Below are positions 12,030-22,047 of a DNA stretch of 64,000 nucleotides, in pieces. Under the pieces are notes generated by a model. That model was not told where the DNA came from. It did no database searches and saw only the letters and a list, made by a program, of their open reading frames with translations. This DNA comes from Triatoma infestans (Eukaryota; Arthropoda; Insecta; Hemiptera; Reduviidae), in assembly GCA_011037195.1 (NCBI GenBank), contig JAAEAF010001130.1, positions 1 to 64,000 of the forward strand, given 5' to 3'. Positions within the stretch are counted from its first letter, which is position 1. Every line of letters begins with the position of its first letter. Position numbers and translations under genes: made by a program.

Positions 12030-12047
12030 TTAACCTAACCTAACCTA
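12030..12047 (-). repeat. Short TTAGG-type run
   Basis: taacctaacctaacctag on the plus strand reads as three TTAGG units on the minus strand, the insect telomere repeat. It lies inside the LINE just after ORF2, so it is not a telomere. Confidence 0.6.
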
Positions 12048-12056
12048 GCTACTAAT

Positions 12057-15000
12057 TTAGATATTTCTATACAAATTAATATCTTTTAAAAAATCAAATA
12101 GCCTCTTTATATAAGGAGAACCCTCTTGTAGAATGGCGCGCTTGTCATGTGGCAGGCCTGCCTTTTCTCTCTGAGTACGCAGAGCCTGACACCCTTCCAA
12201 CACGTGCGCCACCGATAGCCTTTCTCGGCATCGAGAGCACCTCGGCCTTCTTCCGCCAATAAGGAGGTGCCCATGGGTCACACGTGTATGTCCAATCCTC
12301 AGCCTCGTCAAAATCACAGAGTCATGCCGCGGGAAATTCTCGACTGTAATACTTCGCACACGTGGTTTAATATCTTTAAGCTTTTCGCTTATCCTGTCCC
12401 ACTGACTTTGCCATTTCCTGTTAATAATGTGTTTCATATATATTTGTAGGTCAGTGGGGCGAACGGGTCTGATTTCTTCTGTTTGTGTAGAGGCAGCTCG
12501 CTTGGCTGCCTCGTCCGCCCTTTCATTACCGGACACGCCAATGTGGCCCGGCACCCAGGCGAACGTTACCCCTTGACCACGTGTGCTTAACTGCAGCAGT
12601 AAGCTGTAAATATCTAAGACCATTGGGTCTGTCGAGAATCGGTCCCGGAGAGCCATTAATGCACTTAATGAGTCCGTCAATATTAGCGCTTTTTTGTAGT
12701 TGTTATTCTTGATTAATTCTATGGCCTGGCATATAGCAAACATTTCCGCCGTGTACACGGTTGCATAATGCGGAAGTGTCCAACTAAGGGTAACTCCTTC
12801 CGTGTACACAGCGCTACCCACACCGTCGCCTATCTTCGACCCATCTGTAAAGATAGGTCGGAAGTCATAATAAATATTTAGAATTTCTAGTAATTTTTGT
12901 CTATAGACGACAGGAGGGGTTTCCTCTTTTTTATGGAATGCCAGGTCCATGCGGACGCTTGCAGAGGGTAATGACCAGGGAGGAGAAGGCGCAAAGCCCC
13001 AACCTACCACCGGACCAAGTTCAATTCCCTCCGCTGCCAATAATTCCTTGGCTCTGACTCCAAGTGGTCGCGTCCGCGAGCGCTGTTGATAGAACTCTTC
13101 ATTATGTGGGCTCTCGAATATGACGGGAAATAAGTTATGGAAACTCTTTCCCCATATTCCAGCGATGTATGTCAGGGTGAGCCGTTCTCTCCTAAGTTGA
13201 GGAGGCAGCATCCCCGACTCTACATAGAGGCTCTGTAGAGGACTAGTTCGGAAGGCGCCTGTGAACAGTCTAATACCTTCATTGTAAACCTTGTCTAGTA
13301 GTTTCAGGCGTGACTTGCGCGCAGAACTATAAACTGGAGCTCCATATTCAAGTTTGGAACGGGTAAGTGTAATAAATATACGTTTTAAGATTTCCCGTTC
13401 CGTTCCCCATCTATAGCTTCCTAGAAATTTCAAGACGTCGAGGGTTTTCCTTGCTTTTGTGTAGGTATAATCTATATGATCCTGCCAGGTTAATTTAGTA
13501 TCGAATACGAGGCCAAGGAAACGGATACATTCTTTATACTGAATAGGTGTGCCACTTAGAAACAATGTGGGAGGACTATGCTCCTGTCTTAAACGACAAA
13601 AATGTAGGCACACCGTCTTGGTTTCAGAGAATCTAAATCCGCTCCTAGAAGCCTCGTCAGCCACTCTGTCTATTGCTTGTTGTAGGGTTTCTCCGACCTC
13701 GCCTAGATCGGTTCCTGATAAATAAATTGCGAGATCGTCTACATATAAAGATACTTGAAGAGGATTGCCTACAACTTCTGCTAGACTATTTACCGCTATC
13801 GTGAATAAAGTTACGCTTAGCACCGATCCCTGTGGAATACCATTTTGCAAGATATATGGGTCCGAAAGGACCGACCCAAGTCGCACTCGGAACCTTCGCG
13901 ACTCTAAAAAGCCGCGGAGGAACCTTGGCAGTTTCCCTCTCAATCCCCACTCGTGACACTTCCGCAGAATCGCATATCTCCACGTTGTATCATAAGCCTT
14001 CTCGAGATCAAAGAACACGGCCAGCACGTGCTCCCTTCGCATGAATGCATTTTGCACGTAGATCTCAAGGCGGCTCGCCTGATCCAACGTAGAACGATAT
14101 CTGCGAAATCCCGCCTGATACTGGCTGTAAAGCCCTCTCGTTTCTAGAACATAAACTAATCTATAATTGATCATAGATTCGAGGACCTTACTCAAGCAGG
14201 TGGTCAACGAAATGGGTCTGTAACTGGAGGGATCACTTGGGTCTTTTCCTTCTTTAGGGATCGGCACAATGATTGCTTCACGCCAACCATCAGGGTATTG
14301 GCCAGTCTCCCATATGCTATTGTATAGTCTGAGCAGACTTTCCCTCCCAGCTGCATTTAAGTTTTTGATCATATCATATGGGATTCCATCTACCCCTGGA
14401 GCAGAATCTTTGCATTTGTTTAAAGCATTTTCTAGCTCATTGATGGTCAGCGGTTCGTTATAAGCTTCATAGATAGCGGTCTCAAAGTTGAGTGGCTGTT
14501 GCTCCACATCACCTTTTCGCTGGAGAAATTCTGCTGAGTAAGCCTGTGAGCTGGAAACTTGGGCAAAGTGTACAGCCAAGGCCCCAGCCACCTCTCCTGG
14601 CTCGGTGACGACGACATCATTAATTTTTAGAACAGGTATCGACGGGGTTCTGCGACCTCCAGAGAGGGCTCTTATCTTATTCCACACCTCCCTCAATGTC
14701 GATGATGTAGAAATCTTTGACACGTAGGAGGTGAGGGTTTCTTTTTTTGACTTTTTAATTAAACGCCTCTCCTTTGCTCTTAATCTTTTAAAATCAATTA
14801 AATTTTCCTCCGTCGGATACCTTTTAAATCTATTTAGGGCCTGCTTTTTTTCCCTGTTAGCAACTTTGCATTCCGGGGTCCACCAGGGGACGGGAGATCT
14901 TATGACTCTCCCACCTACCCTCGGTACAGTACCCCTGGATGCATCTGTCAACGCCTTCGTAAATAAACTAGTGTCGAGGGTGACGTCTCCTGTAAGGGGT

Positions 15001-15740
15001 GGTGTCACCACTCTAGAAGCATAAGCAGGCCAGTTTGCTCTTTTGATGTCGTATCTCCAGGGTGTCACAAAATCTGACCTGGAGATGGAGCTCGATACTA
15101 AGATCGGAAAGTGGTCACTGTGATATAGTTCGTCTAGTGTGGTCCATTCCAAGCGAACAGCGACGGTGGGAGTTGTCACACTCAAATCAATTGAACTGAA
15201 ACCTCCTGAGTGTGCATTGAAATGTGTTGCCGCACCATTGTTGAGGAGCATCATGTTAGCATTATCTATGATCTCCTCAAGAGTTCTGCCCCGAGTATCA
15301 GTCCTAGCCGACCCCCACCAGGTGTTGTGACATTTAAAGTCTCCCATCAACAACACCGGGGCGGGGAGCTGCGAGAGCAGATTCTCCAGATCACTCTTCC
15401 GCCAGAATATGTCTGGAAGGTATATACTAACTACAGTGATCTGCAGTGGTGCGGCTAGGCGCACGGCAACGGCTTGTAAATTACTTTGTAGGGGTAGCCG
15501 TTTGCCCGAGATATTATCCCGTACACATACGGCCACTCCACCATGCACCCTCCCACCTGGGGCAGGTTGTACCTCTTTACTATACACGACGTATCCAGGG
15601 ATTCGAATGAATTGCCCCGGGCGAATCTTCGTTTCCTGGAGGCACAACCCAAATGGACGGTATTCCGCCACCATTCGACGTAACCCTTCCATATTATTCA
15701 TAAAGCCCCGCATGTTCCATTGAAGAATGGACTCACACAT
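12057..15740 (-). CDS. LINE ORF2: endonuclease, reverse transcriptase, RNase H
   Basis: An intact 1227-aa polyprotein that would nick target DNA and copy its own RNA into it. An APE-type endonuclease (about residues 5-215) opens with LQWNMRG and QETK and has S208-D209-H210. The usual GDFN box reads GDFKCHN (133-139), with Lys at the normally invariant Asn. Reverse transcriptase (about 445-780) shows VPIPKEGKDP, FFDLEKAYD (576-584), GIPQGSVLS and YVDD (666-669). RNase H (about 960-1085) keeps all four acidic positions: D966, E999, D1023 and D1076 in GNERADEAA. A Cys/His segment (CSRCRERLSVAHVLEGC) lies near the C-terminus. The start chosen is the first Met, just before the endonuclease. It lies 122 nt downstream of ORF1. 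The open frame argues for recent activity. Confidence 0.93.
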   Translation of the reverse strand: MCESILQWNMRGFMNNMEGLRRMVAEYRPFGLCLQETKIRPGQFIRIPGYVVYSKEVQPAPGGRVHGGVAVCVRDNISGKRLPLQSNLQAVAVRLAAPLQITVVSIYLPDIFWRKSDLENLLSQLPAPVLLMGDFKCHNTWWGSARTDTRGRTLEEIIDNANMMLLNNGAATHFNAHSGGFSSIDLSVTTPTVAVRLEWTTLDELYHSDHFPILVSSSISRSDFVTPWRYDIKRANWPAYASRVVTPPLTGDVTLDTSLFTKALTDASRGTVPRVGGRVIRSPVPWWTPECKVANREKKQALNRFKRYPTEENLIDFKRLRAKERRLIKKSKKETLTSYVSKISTSSTLREVWNKIRALSGGRRTPSIPVLKINDVVVTEPGEVAGALAVHFAQVSSSQAYSAEFLQRKGDVEQQPLNFETAIYEAYNEPLTINELENALNKCKDSAPGVDGIPYDMIKNLNAAGRESLLRLYNSIWETGQYPDGWREAIIVPIPKEGKDPSDPSSYRPISLTTCLSKVLESMINYRLVYVLETRGLYSQYQAGFRRYRSTLDQASRLEIYVQNAFMRREHVLAVFFDLEKAYDTTWRYAILRKCHEWGLRGKLPRFLRGFLESRRFRVRLGSVLSDPYILQNGIPQGSVLSVTLFTIAVNSLAEVVGNPLQVSLYVDDLAIYLSGTDLGEVGETLQQAIDRVADEASRSGFRFSETKTVCLHFCRLRQEHSPPTLFLSGTPIQYKECIRFLGLVFDTKLTWQDHIDYTYTKARKTLDVLKFLGSYRWGTEREILKRIFITLTRSKLEYGAPVYSSARKSRLKLLDKVYNEGIRLFTGAFRTSPLQSLYVESGMLPPQLRRERLTLTYIAGIWGKSFHNLFPVIFESPHNEEFYQQRSRTRPLGVRAKELLAAEGIELGPVVGWGFAPSPPWSLPSASVRMDLAFHKKEETPPVVYRQKLLEILNIYYDFRPIFTDGSKIGDGVGSAVYTEGVTLSWTLPHYATVYTAEMFAICQAIELIKNNNYKKALILTDSLSALMALRDRFSTDPMVLDIYSLLLQLSTRGQGVTFAWVPGHIGVSGNERADEAAKRAASTQTEEIRPVRPTDLQIYMKHIINRKWQSQWDRISEKLKDIKPRVRSITVENFPRHDSVILTRLRIGHTRVTHGHLLIGGRRPRCSRCRERLSVAHVLEGCQALRTQREKAGLPHDKRAILQEGSPYIKRLFDFLKDINLYRNI

Positions 15741-15862
15741 GTTTAAGATTTTGAAGAATTCATACCTGGTAGGATCCTAATACTTAATAAACTATTTACA
15801 CTATTAATTACCGGATTCATTATATTGGTAAAAGAAATGTATATGGATGCGTAGAATATTCC

Positions 15863-17344
15863 TTACTCAGTGGCACACTTATTCCGAGGGTTACCCTTAG
15901 GCCAACCTCTTTTCTTATGTCTAGGAGGATGGTCAGAAATGCTGCCACCCTCCGATTCCGAAGCTTCAATGTCCGTCCCCATCAGCTGCCATTGCTGCTG
16001 GGGGGAGCGGACATTGGGAATTATTTGTCCTTTAGTGGAACCGCCGCTTTTTCCTCTAACCCTTATTGGGCTTGGGGGCGGCAGAATCAATTTTGGACTT
16101 TTCCTCCTGGAAGAGCGTCTCGGTGATTTCACCACCTTCCACTCCCCCTCGGAGGAAGTCATTTGTTTAGGTGGGATTGATCCCACCTTTGTATTACTCC
16201 CACTAGCTGTGGGAGTTGTTGGTAGCCTTTCGGCTACCAATGCCCCTTGAGGGGCATGTTTGGGTGGTGGGATTTCTCCCACCTTTGTAATAGTTCCCCT
16301 GAAGACCGGGGAGGGGTCATTTATTTGTTGCCCCAGACTAATTGCGGGGGCTGGAATGTGTGCCACCATTTGGGGTGCCTTTGCTTTCTCCGAGTATGAA
16401 ATTTCTTGGGTTGCGTAAAATTTACTTTCAACAATTGCTCTTGCCTCATGATATGGCAATTGTTGAAGTGTCTTTATTTTCTGAATTTCTTTTTCTTTAG
16501 TTAAGATTGGGCACCCCGAGGATCTGGCATTATGATCTCCGCCACAATTTACACATGTAATTGGCGGTGTGCAATCACCTTCATGGTTAGGTTTACCACA
16601 TATGCACACCGCTTCTACAGCCTTACATTTCATGGAAGTGTGCCCAAACTTCTGACATTTATAGCATTTCATTGGAGACGGTATATATGGGCGCACTTTT
16701 AGCTTATAGAAAGCTGCGTCAATCATTTGTGGCGGTCTTGGGCGGTCAAAGGTGAGGACGAGGGAAGCAGTATCCACTAAGGAACCTTCCTGTCTCCGCT
16801 TTATTCGCCTCACATCCACCACACCCTGATCAGCCAGACCCTCTTTTATATCTTCTACAGAACTGTTCATAAAGTCCGGACATGTAATCACACCTTGTGA
16901 TGTGTTTAGACGTTTGTGGGGACATGCTTCCAGTTCAGCATCCATATACTTTTGTAACTTCAGGATAATTTCTGCCTGAGCGCGGTTTTCTGCTTCGATG
17001 CAAATAGATCCGTCGTTTTGCTTTTTTACACTTTTTGGTTTACCTACGGACGTTTTTATATATTGGTACAATTTGAAGGAACACTCATTTGTGAAGGAAC
17101 CATCCTTCTTTTTTACAACGAAGAACCTTCCCCAATTATCTTCTTCCAAGTCTAAAAACTTCGTAATTTTCTCAGCTACTTTGTTGCCGCCCCTGGCTTT
17201 CTTCCTTGGCGGTGAAGAGGGGCTATAGGGCTGCAGCGTAAATTGCAGCCCAGTCAGTGTTTTCACAGTCGTGTTGTCCTTTTCCATGCCTTTTCTTTTG
17301 CCTGTAAGATCGGTCGCAGGGGTGGGAGTTGCTGTAGGTGGCAT
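15863..17344 (-). CDS. LINE ORF1: Gag-like RNA-binding protein with three zinc knuckles
   Basis: A 493-aa protein expected to coat the element RNA as a ribonucleoprotein. After a Pro/Thr-rich basic N-terminus (PPRKKARGG at about 45-53) a folded region spans roughly 65-220, followed by three CCHC-type knuckles: CYKCQKFGHTSMKC (227-240), CICGKPNHEGDC (247-258, shortened spacing) and CVNCGGDHNARSSGC (264-278). The C-terminal third is Pro/Ser-rich and basic and ends near KKRGWPKG. It is the upstream gene of the pair with ORF2. I see no frame break. Family membership rests on the knuckles and position. Confidence 0.9.
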   Translation of the reverse strand: MPPTATPTPATDLTGKRKGMEKDNTTVKTLTGLQFTLQPYSPSSPPRKKARGGNKVAEKITKFLDLEEDNWGRFFVVKKKDGSFTNECSFKLYQYIKTSVGKPKSVKKQNDGSICIEAENRAQAEIILKLQKYMDAELEACPHKRLNTSQGVITCPDFMNSSVEDIKEGLADQGVVDVRRIKRRQEGSLVDTASLVLTFDRPRPPQMIDAAFYKLKVRPYIPSPMKCYKCQKFGHTSMKCKAVEAVCICGKPNHEGDCTPPITCVNCGGDHNARSSGCPILTKEKEIQKIKTLQQLPYHEARAIVESKFYATQEISYSEKAKAPQMVAHIPAPAISLGQQINDPSPVFRGTITKVGEIPPPKHAPQGALVAERLPTTPTASGSNTKVGSIPPKQMTSSEGEWKVVKSPRRSSRRKSPKLILPPPSPIRVRGKSGGSTKGQIIPNVRSPQQQWQLMGTDIEASESEGGSISDHPPRHKKRGWPKGNPRNKCATE

Positions 17345-17547
17345 CTCTACAAGGGGGAAGGGATCAGAAGATGGGAAAGGATTGTTAGGTTAGATTAGTT
17401 TGGAGGGTTGGACTAGAAATCTAGGGTGGGGATATTGGGTAGGGAGAAAAGTTGGGACTAGCCCAGAACGATGTTTGTGGTTGATTATTTTCTTTTTTTT
17501 TTCCATAATATCTGTGTTTTTTTTTTTCGTTTATTTTTTTTTTTTTT

Positions 17548-17589
<42 letters not shown>

Positions 17590-18002
17590 CGTCGAGATAT
17601 GTGGTCCCGCCTCCACGGACGCTCAAAATGGACCCGGTTACTCTCCGGGTGGACCATCACACCCCGATATAGTCAGGTGCCGCGGAAGACAGCGTTCCAA
17701 TACTGAAGCATCGACCCGTGCCCCCGCGGCCCCCCTCCTAACCCTAGGAACCCGCCTGGGGCGGAATTCCCTAGCCTTCCTGGGGTCGGGCTATCCCCCA
17801 GGTAGAGCTCTCGGGTGAAGCCGAGGCCAAAGACATGAGTTGGGATCGGACGCCCGCAGGTCGTCGTCTCCCTCAATGCCCAGGATCCCCTTTTCCACCC
17901 TAGCCCCAAAGCCTCGTGCCGGCAAGCACGAGGGAGAGATATTTATACTCCGAGCTCTCAACGAGTGCGTGTCCTTGTTCATGCAGTGTGTGTGGTCGAC
18001 TG
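17345..18002 (-). promoter_or_regulatory. 5' UTR of the I-like LINE
   Basis: In the element's sense, about 410 nt of markedly GC-rich DNA (18002-17590) is followed by an A-rich tract of about 100 nt and then a short leader to ORF1. A TATAAATA lies at 17947-17940, about 55 nt inside the presumed 5' end. LINEs usually use internal promoters here, but promoter function is an inference. The internal A tract could also mark an old junction between two insertions. Confidence 0.5.
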
Positions 18003-18241
18003 TAAAGTATGGTGAAGATTTAATTTATATTTTTGTTTTGATACTCCATATATATGTACACATTTTTTTTCTTTTTTTTATTATAATTATTATTATTTAT
18101 TTCTATTATTTATCTATTTTTTGTTATTTTATTTAAGTAAGCTACTCCTCAGACGGTTTGTAAAAACCATGAGTATAGTCGGCAGGGACGCCTAGATCCC
18201 TGAAGAAGTGGCTAGTCCACTTCCCCCTACGGGGAGACTTC

Positions 18242-18306
<65 letters not shown>
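18003..18306 (+). mobile_element. Second, 5'-truncated copy of the plus-strand LINE 3' end, with (TTA)n tail
   Basis: From 'ggtgaagatttaattt' (18011) to 'aaccatgagtatag' (18178) this tracks 10.80-10.98 kb closely. It then has a different 55-nt stretch (with gaagtgg/ccacttc inverted repeat), ends 'gacttcta' and runs into about 22 TTA units (18241-18306). The TTA tail supports this as the family's natural 3' end. Confidence 0.75.
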
Positions 18307-18307
<1 letters not shown>

Positions 18308-19072
18308 TCTCTTTTCTAATTCTGAGGACTCAGTGAATAAGGGGATTAGGGTATTTTTAGTTTATTTTAAAGAGATTCAGATGAATTTGGCAGGAAAATG
18401 TTAGTATATCTGCGAACTATACTTACACAGGGGTTAGGAAAAGCGAAACGTGAGCACTTATGTTCCTGAATATCGAATCTATTCGAAGGGCGTCATTAGA
18501 GGGATGGGAAGTATCCTTTACAGTGGAGGAACTTCTGCACCACACTTCGAAGTGAAATTTCGGTGATAAAGGTAGATAGGGTGTATATATAAGATCCGAA
18601 AATAGGCCTCTTGAAACTTGTTTCCTATACTGAAGTAAACTACCTCGAACGCATAGTAAAGAAATCTGAACATAATCTTTGAGTTAAGATTTCACAGGTC
18701 AATATTTTTTAAATCTAACTTTCTTTCTTTTTTAAGTCCTTGACAGGCAGGCAGTGTTTATGTAAATAATTAAAGAATCATACAGTAATTTGAGCTTAGT
18801 ATATCCATGGAGATACACCTCACGGCACTACATTATCAAGTTTCTTCCATTAGAAACAGATTTTCTCAATAATTTTCCCTCCTGTGGCTCCTCCCTCTTT
18901 TGACCTTGTTTCCCCCCCCCCCCTGTGGCCTTCTTTGTCCTACAACCGAGCCGACCTTGCGAGCGCTCCCAGAGTTGCTCCGGGCTATATTCCTGTCATG
19001 CAAGAGTATAGCTAGATAATAAACATATTGGTTTTTATTAAGCATACAAGAATTAAAAGCATTTTTAACTCT
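18307..19072. other. No gene recognised
   Basis: Unique-looking DNA with a C run near 18914. No motif or transposon boundary was recognised. Confidence 0.5.
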
Positions 19073-19197
19073 CTCTTACTCCTAAAAAAAGAGCAATTAT
19101 TTCGATGTGTCAAATTATCGGATATTGTGTTTTTACCAGGAAATATGTGCTTTGTGGTCTCTTGAATGTGAAAACAATTTTTTTAGTGAATGGTCTG

Positions 19198-19233
<36 letters not shown>

Positions 19234-19985
19234 AGTATTAACAGAATATCTCAAAATCGAAAAATCACAGGGAGCTCAAACTTAGTATGCCGTTTTGGTA
19301 CTCACACTGTATCTGACACAGGAAAGTTTTCGGTAAAATTTATCCACCGGAAATACGAATTTACTGAGCGGTTTTTCGTGATTTTCTGCAAAAACGACTA
19401 CAACCATTTCCTTTAAACTTGGAATGCTCGCTGTAATGATAATATCGTATTACTTTTATTTGAAACATTTTTCTAAAAAAAAAATGATTTTAGAGGGGTA
19501 TTGGGGGGTCTGTCAGTTAGTCTACATTTAAATCTGCACAAGTTTTGTTGGTTTTGATATAGAGTGTTCCACATATGGCCGCTCAGATATACAAGTAAAA
19601 GCTCTACTACCTTTTTTATGGCCAGCCTAACTAAACATTGTAGAGTTGCAATTTTAAAGGACATTTTTTTTTTTTTTTTAATTTAAGGCGCGTCAAAATC
19701 TTTTGTCATGGCGCCAGAGCTTTCTCAGTGCACTGCCGACCTCCGGACGGTGTTCTCTCGTTGCAGACAACACTGTCCATCACCGGACAGTGAGCTGTAG
19801 AGGTTCCTAAGAAGAAAAAATTTAAAGGTAGCACAACTGGACTCGAACCCGGGTCCTCCGCGTGGGAGTCCAGGACGCTACCATTAGCGCCTAACTCCAT
19901 TCCCTAAAATTTGTCAATTAAATTGTATTAATTAGAGTAAAAGAAAGTGATGTGAGTGTTTCACGCCAGTATTTTTTATCCTTGT
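19073..19985 (+). repeat. CCGGAAGT-family copy interrupted by a SINE
   Basis: Starts with 'actctctcttactcctaaaa' and carries an internal (GT)n at about 19207-19232, then 'ccaccggaaatacgaattta' and an 'aaacatttttct' phrase. A SINE at 19676-19905 splits the copy, which resumes with 'aaaatttgtcaatt' and ends 'gagtaaaagaaagtgatgtg' and 'gtgtttcac'. Confidence 0.7.
19676..19905 (-). mobile_element. tRNA-derived SINE (family 1) sharing the LINE 3' tail
   Basis: On the minus strand the 5' end is tRNA-like: an A box TAGGCGCTAATGG (19893-19881) and a B box GGTTCGAGTCC (19849-19839), the internal RNA polymerase III promoter. A body containing 'ctgtccatcacc' and 'ctccggac' (plus-strand wording) follows. 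The 3' end is the GGCGC...GCGCC hairpin (19715-19687), then TTAAATT and an A run. The hairpin matches the 3' end of the I-like LINE. It lies inside a CCGGAAGT repeat copy and so inserted later. It is not a working tRNA, because acceptor pairing and discrete ends are lacking. Confidence 0.85.
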
Positions 19986-20799
19986 TCTTTAGTTACAGAA
20001 AGCACCGCCCATCCATCACCAGACAGTGAGCTCTAGAGGCTCCTAAGGCTTCTAAGGAAGCGCGCTACCACTTAGCTAATTTCTTCTCTTTACTGACTGA
20101 TGAACAAAATAAGTGTTTTAAAATCCGATTCTATTGATGTAAGGCATAACTACAAATCCTTTCTGTTAATTAGATACGCTCAATCAATTAACTCAAAGGT
20201 GAATGAGTTAATTGATTGAGTAAATAATTTATCCGAAGGAAAATCTGTCTCCACGAAGCCGAACTTTGAAATGTCATTGAAAATAATTTACTGGAAAATA
20301 ACGTTGCATACAAATTTATAAATGCAAATTTATTACCACCCACCACAGTTTTATCTAGGACGCGGCATTGGTATTATAATAGCCACTCCCACTACATCGT
20401 TCTGTAGCTATTTTAAAGTTGCTGTATACTTATATATAGATATATATATAATGTACTCTACAAAACTAAACTCTAAACAAAAGTTTTCCAACTCACAAAA
20501 TATCACTTTTCTATAAACTACTAACAACCTCCCACGTCCAAACAGTCTTCAAGGAAATGTGGAAATTAGAAGGTACAAGAGAATTATTGGATTACCTAGC
20601 TTCTAGGGTAGGAAGAAGGTAGAGAATTACCCGGTTAAATGTAATTTTCCTATCTGAACACGTAAAACACACACACATATGGGTGATTATTAGTGTGCCC
20701 TTTCAAAAAAACTTTGTGGACACTACATTGAATAGATGAATTAAATAACAGGTATCTGAAATGTTCTAAAGTTCTAAATTTGTATTTTTTCTCTCTCTG
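19986..20799. other. SINE-1 scrap, perfect 17-bp hairpin, otherwise unassigned
   Basis: A fragment of SINE family 1 lies near 20000-20050 ('catcaccagacagtgagctc', 'aggctcctaag'). A perfect hairpin with 17-bp arms and an 8-nt loop occupies 20179-20220. The remainder is AT-rich with no gene. Confidence 0.6.
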
Positions 20800-21180
20800 T
20801 CGCTCTTAGTGTTTTATAAGAGGAAGTAGTATGTTTTTGACCGGAAATATATGTTTTGAGGTTCCCGGAAATTCCAAAAAAAGTGTTTTTTTGCTTTTTT
20901 AAAAATTGGTCTGCACGAATGTCTCGATCTGTATTTCTTTGGTTCAACATTACTCGAAAACCGGAAAATCACTAAAAAAGAAAATTCATAGGCCAAATCG
21001 ATCAAACCGGAAATATCTTTTTTCTGAATGGATATCTCAGTTTTCCCAATTTTCTTGAAAATGTTTCAAACGATTTCCTTTCAGACTTTTGAAAATCTAT
21101 TTATGCTTTCACTTGATACATTTTTCCAGGGAAAAATTTCACATTTATTAAAGGGATTCTTCGGTATTATATCAGTATAT
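20800..21180 (+). repeat. Partial CCGGAAGT-family copy
   Basis: Contains 'ataagaggaagtagtatg', 'gaccggaaatatatgttttg' and 'gttcccggaaattcc', the beginning of the family unit. It breaks off at the target duplication of the SINE that follows. Confidence 0.6.
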
Positions 21181-21396
21181 TTATTTAAGGAAACTAGGGG
21201 GCGGGTGTTGGTGCAGTGGTTATGAGCATGGACTTGTAATGGGAGGGAGGACCCCAGTTCGAGTCCAGCGTATAATTGCTAAATTTTATATTTGTTGAAA
21301 AATGTTATTAGTAAAGTAGGTGCTTCCGCCTCCCGTCCACGACACCTAATTTGGTAGTTGGACGTTAAGCCCGCCTGAAATTATTTAAGGAAACTA
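21181..21396 (+). mobile_element. tRNA-derived SINE (family 2) with perfect 16-bp target duplication
   Basis: The body (21197-21380) starts GGGGCGGGTG. It has an A box TGGTGCAGTGG (21209-21219) and a B box GTTCGAGTCC (21257-21266), 47 nt apart measured start to start, as in tRNA genes. It ends gttaagcccgcctgaaa. Both sides carry ttatttaaggaaacta (21181-21196 and 21381-21396), an exact 16-bp target-site duplication. It lacks the GGCGC/GCGCC tail of family 1, so a different LINE partner is likely. The perfect duplication argues for a fairly recent insertion. Confidence 0.92.
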
Positions 21397-21466
21397 AGTA
21401 TTTAGTGAAATCACCAACTGTTTTTTTTAATTAGAAGTCTGAAAACTGCAATAATTGAATGTTTTA

Positions 21467-22047
21467 AGCGGCCTCTACACGGTCGATAATATTGTCAATA
21501 TCAGTATTGACAATATAACCATCAATACTCGTGCTAACCAGCCTCAACACTTCATTACCCTACACGATCAAAATTATTGTCAATACTTTTGTCAATAACT
21601 GTGCTCATTAGTTACTACTTCAGCCACTAGGAAAGTGAATTTACGTGTTTGTACTTGTTATTTTGTTGGCTTTTTTTACCTTAAAAAATGAATAATCGTA
21701 CAAAAGCTTGTGCTAGCCATTATTTTGGCGTTTGGCACTACTCATAAAGTCCTTTAACCTATTATAATAGTATCGCTTTTGTTTTGTACAGGTTAGTTTC
21801 AACATTGTACAAAACTATTGAACTGAGTATTGATGGAAATATTGGCGCCGCCCCTACACGGTCAATAATATTGTTAATATCCCCTCCAATTCTCAGTATT
21901 GATACAGAAAATCAGAAAATCTGAATTTCATCAATACTCTTGTCAATACCGACCATCAATACAATTTTTTCACCTTACATGGTCAATATTATTGTCAATA
22001 CTCTAAAGTATTGTCAATATTATTGACCGTGTAGAGGCCGCTTTAGG
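21467..22047. mobile_element. Foldback DNA element(s) with CGGCCTCTACACGGTC termini
   Basis: Left end aagcggcctctacacggtc and right end gaccgtgtagaggccgctt are exact inverted repeats. Both are followed inward by related 'ataatattg' and 'gtcaata' motifs repeated many times inside. A second inward copy of the terminus ('cgcccctacacggtcaataa', near 21848) suggests one element nested in, or duplicated within, another. No transposase frame exists, so it is non-autonomous. I could not see a clean target duplication. Confidence 0.75.

Noticed and set aside
12030..12047. Telomere or telomere junction
   Set aside because: Only three units, embedded in a LINE.
19839..19905. A tRNA gene on the minus strand
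   Set aside because: A and B boxes are present, but the sequence continues into a SINE body and lacks a closed acceptor stem.
21197..21280. A tRNA gene on the plus strand
   Set aside because: It lies inside a SINE with its own target duplication; no independent tRNA is supported.
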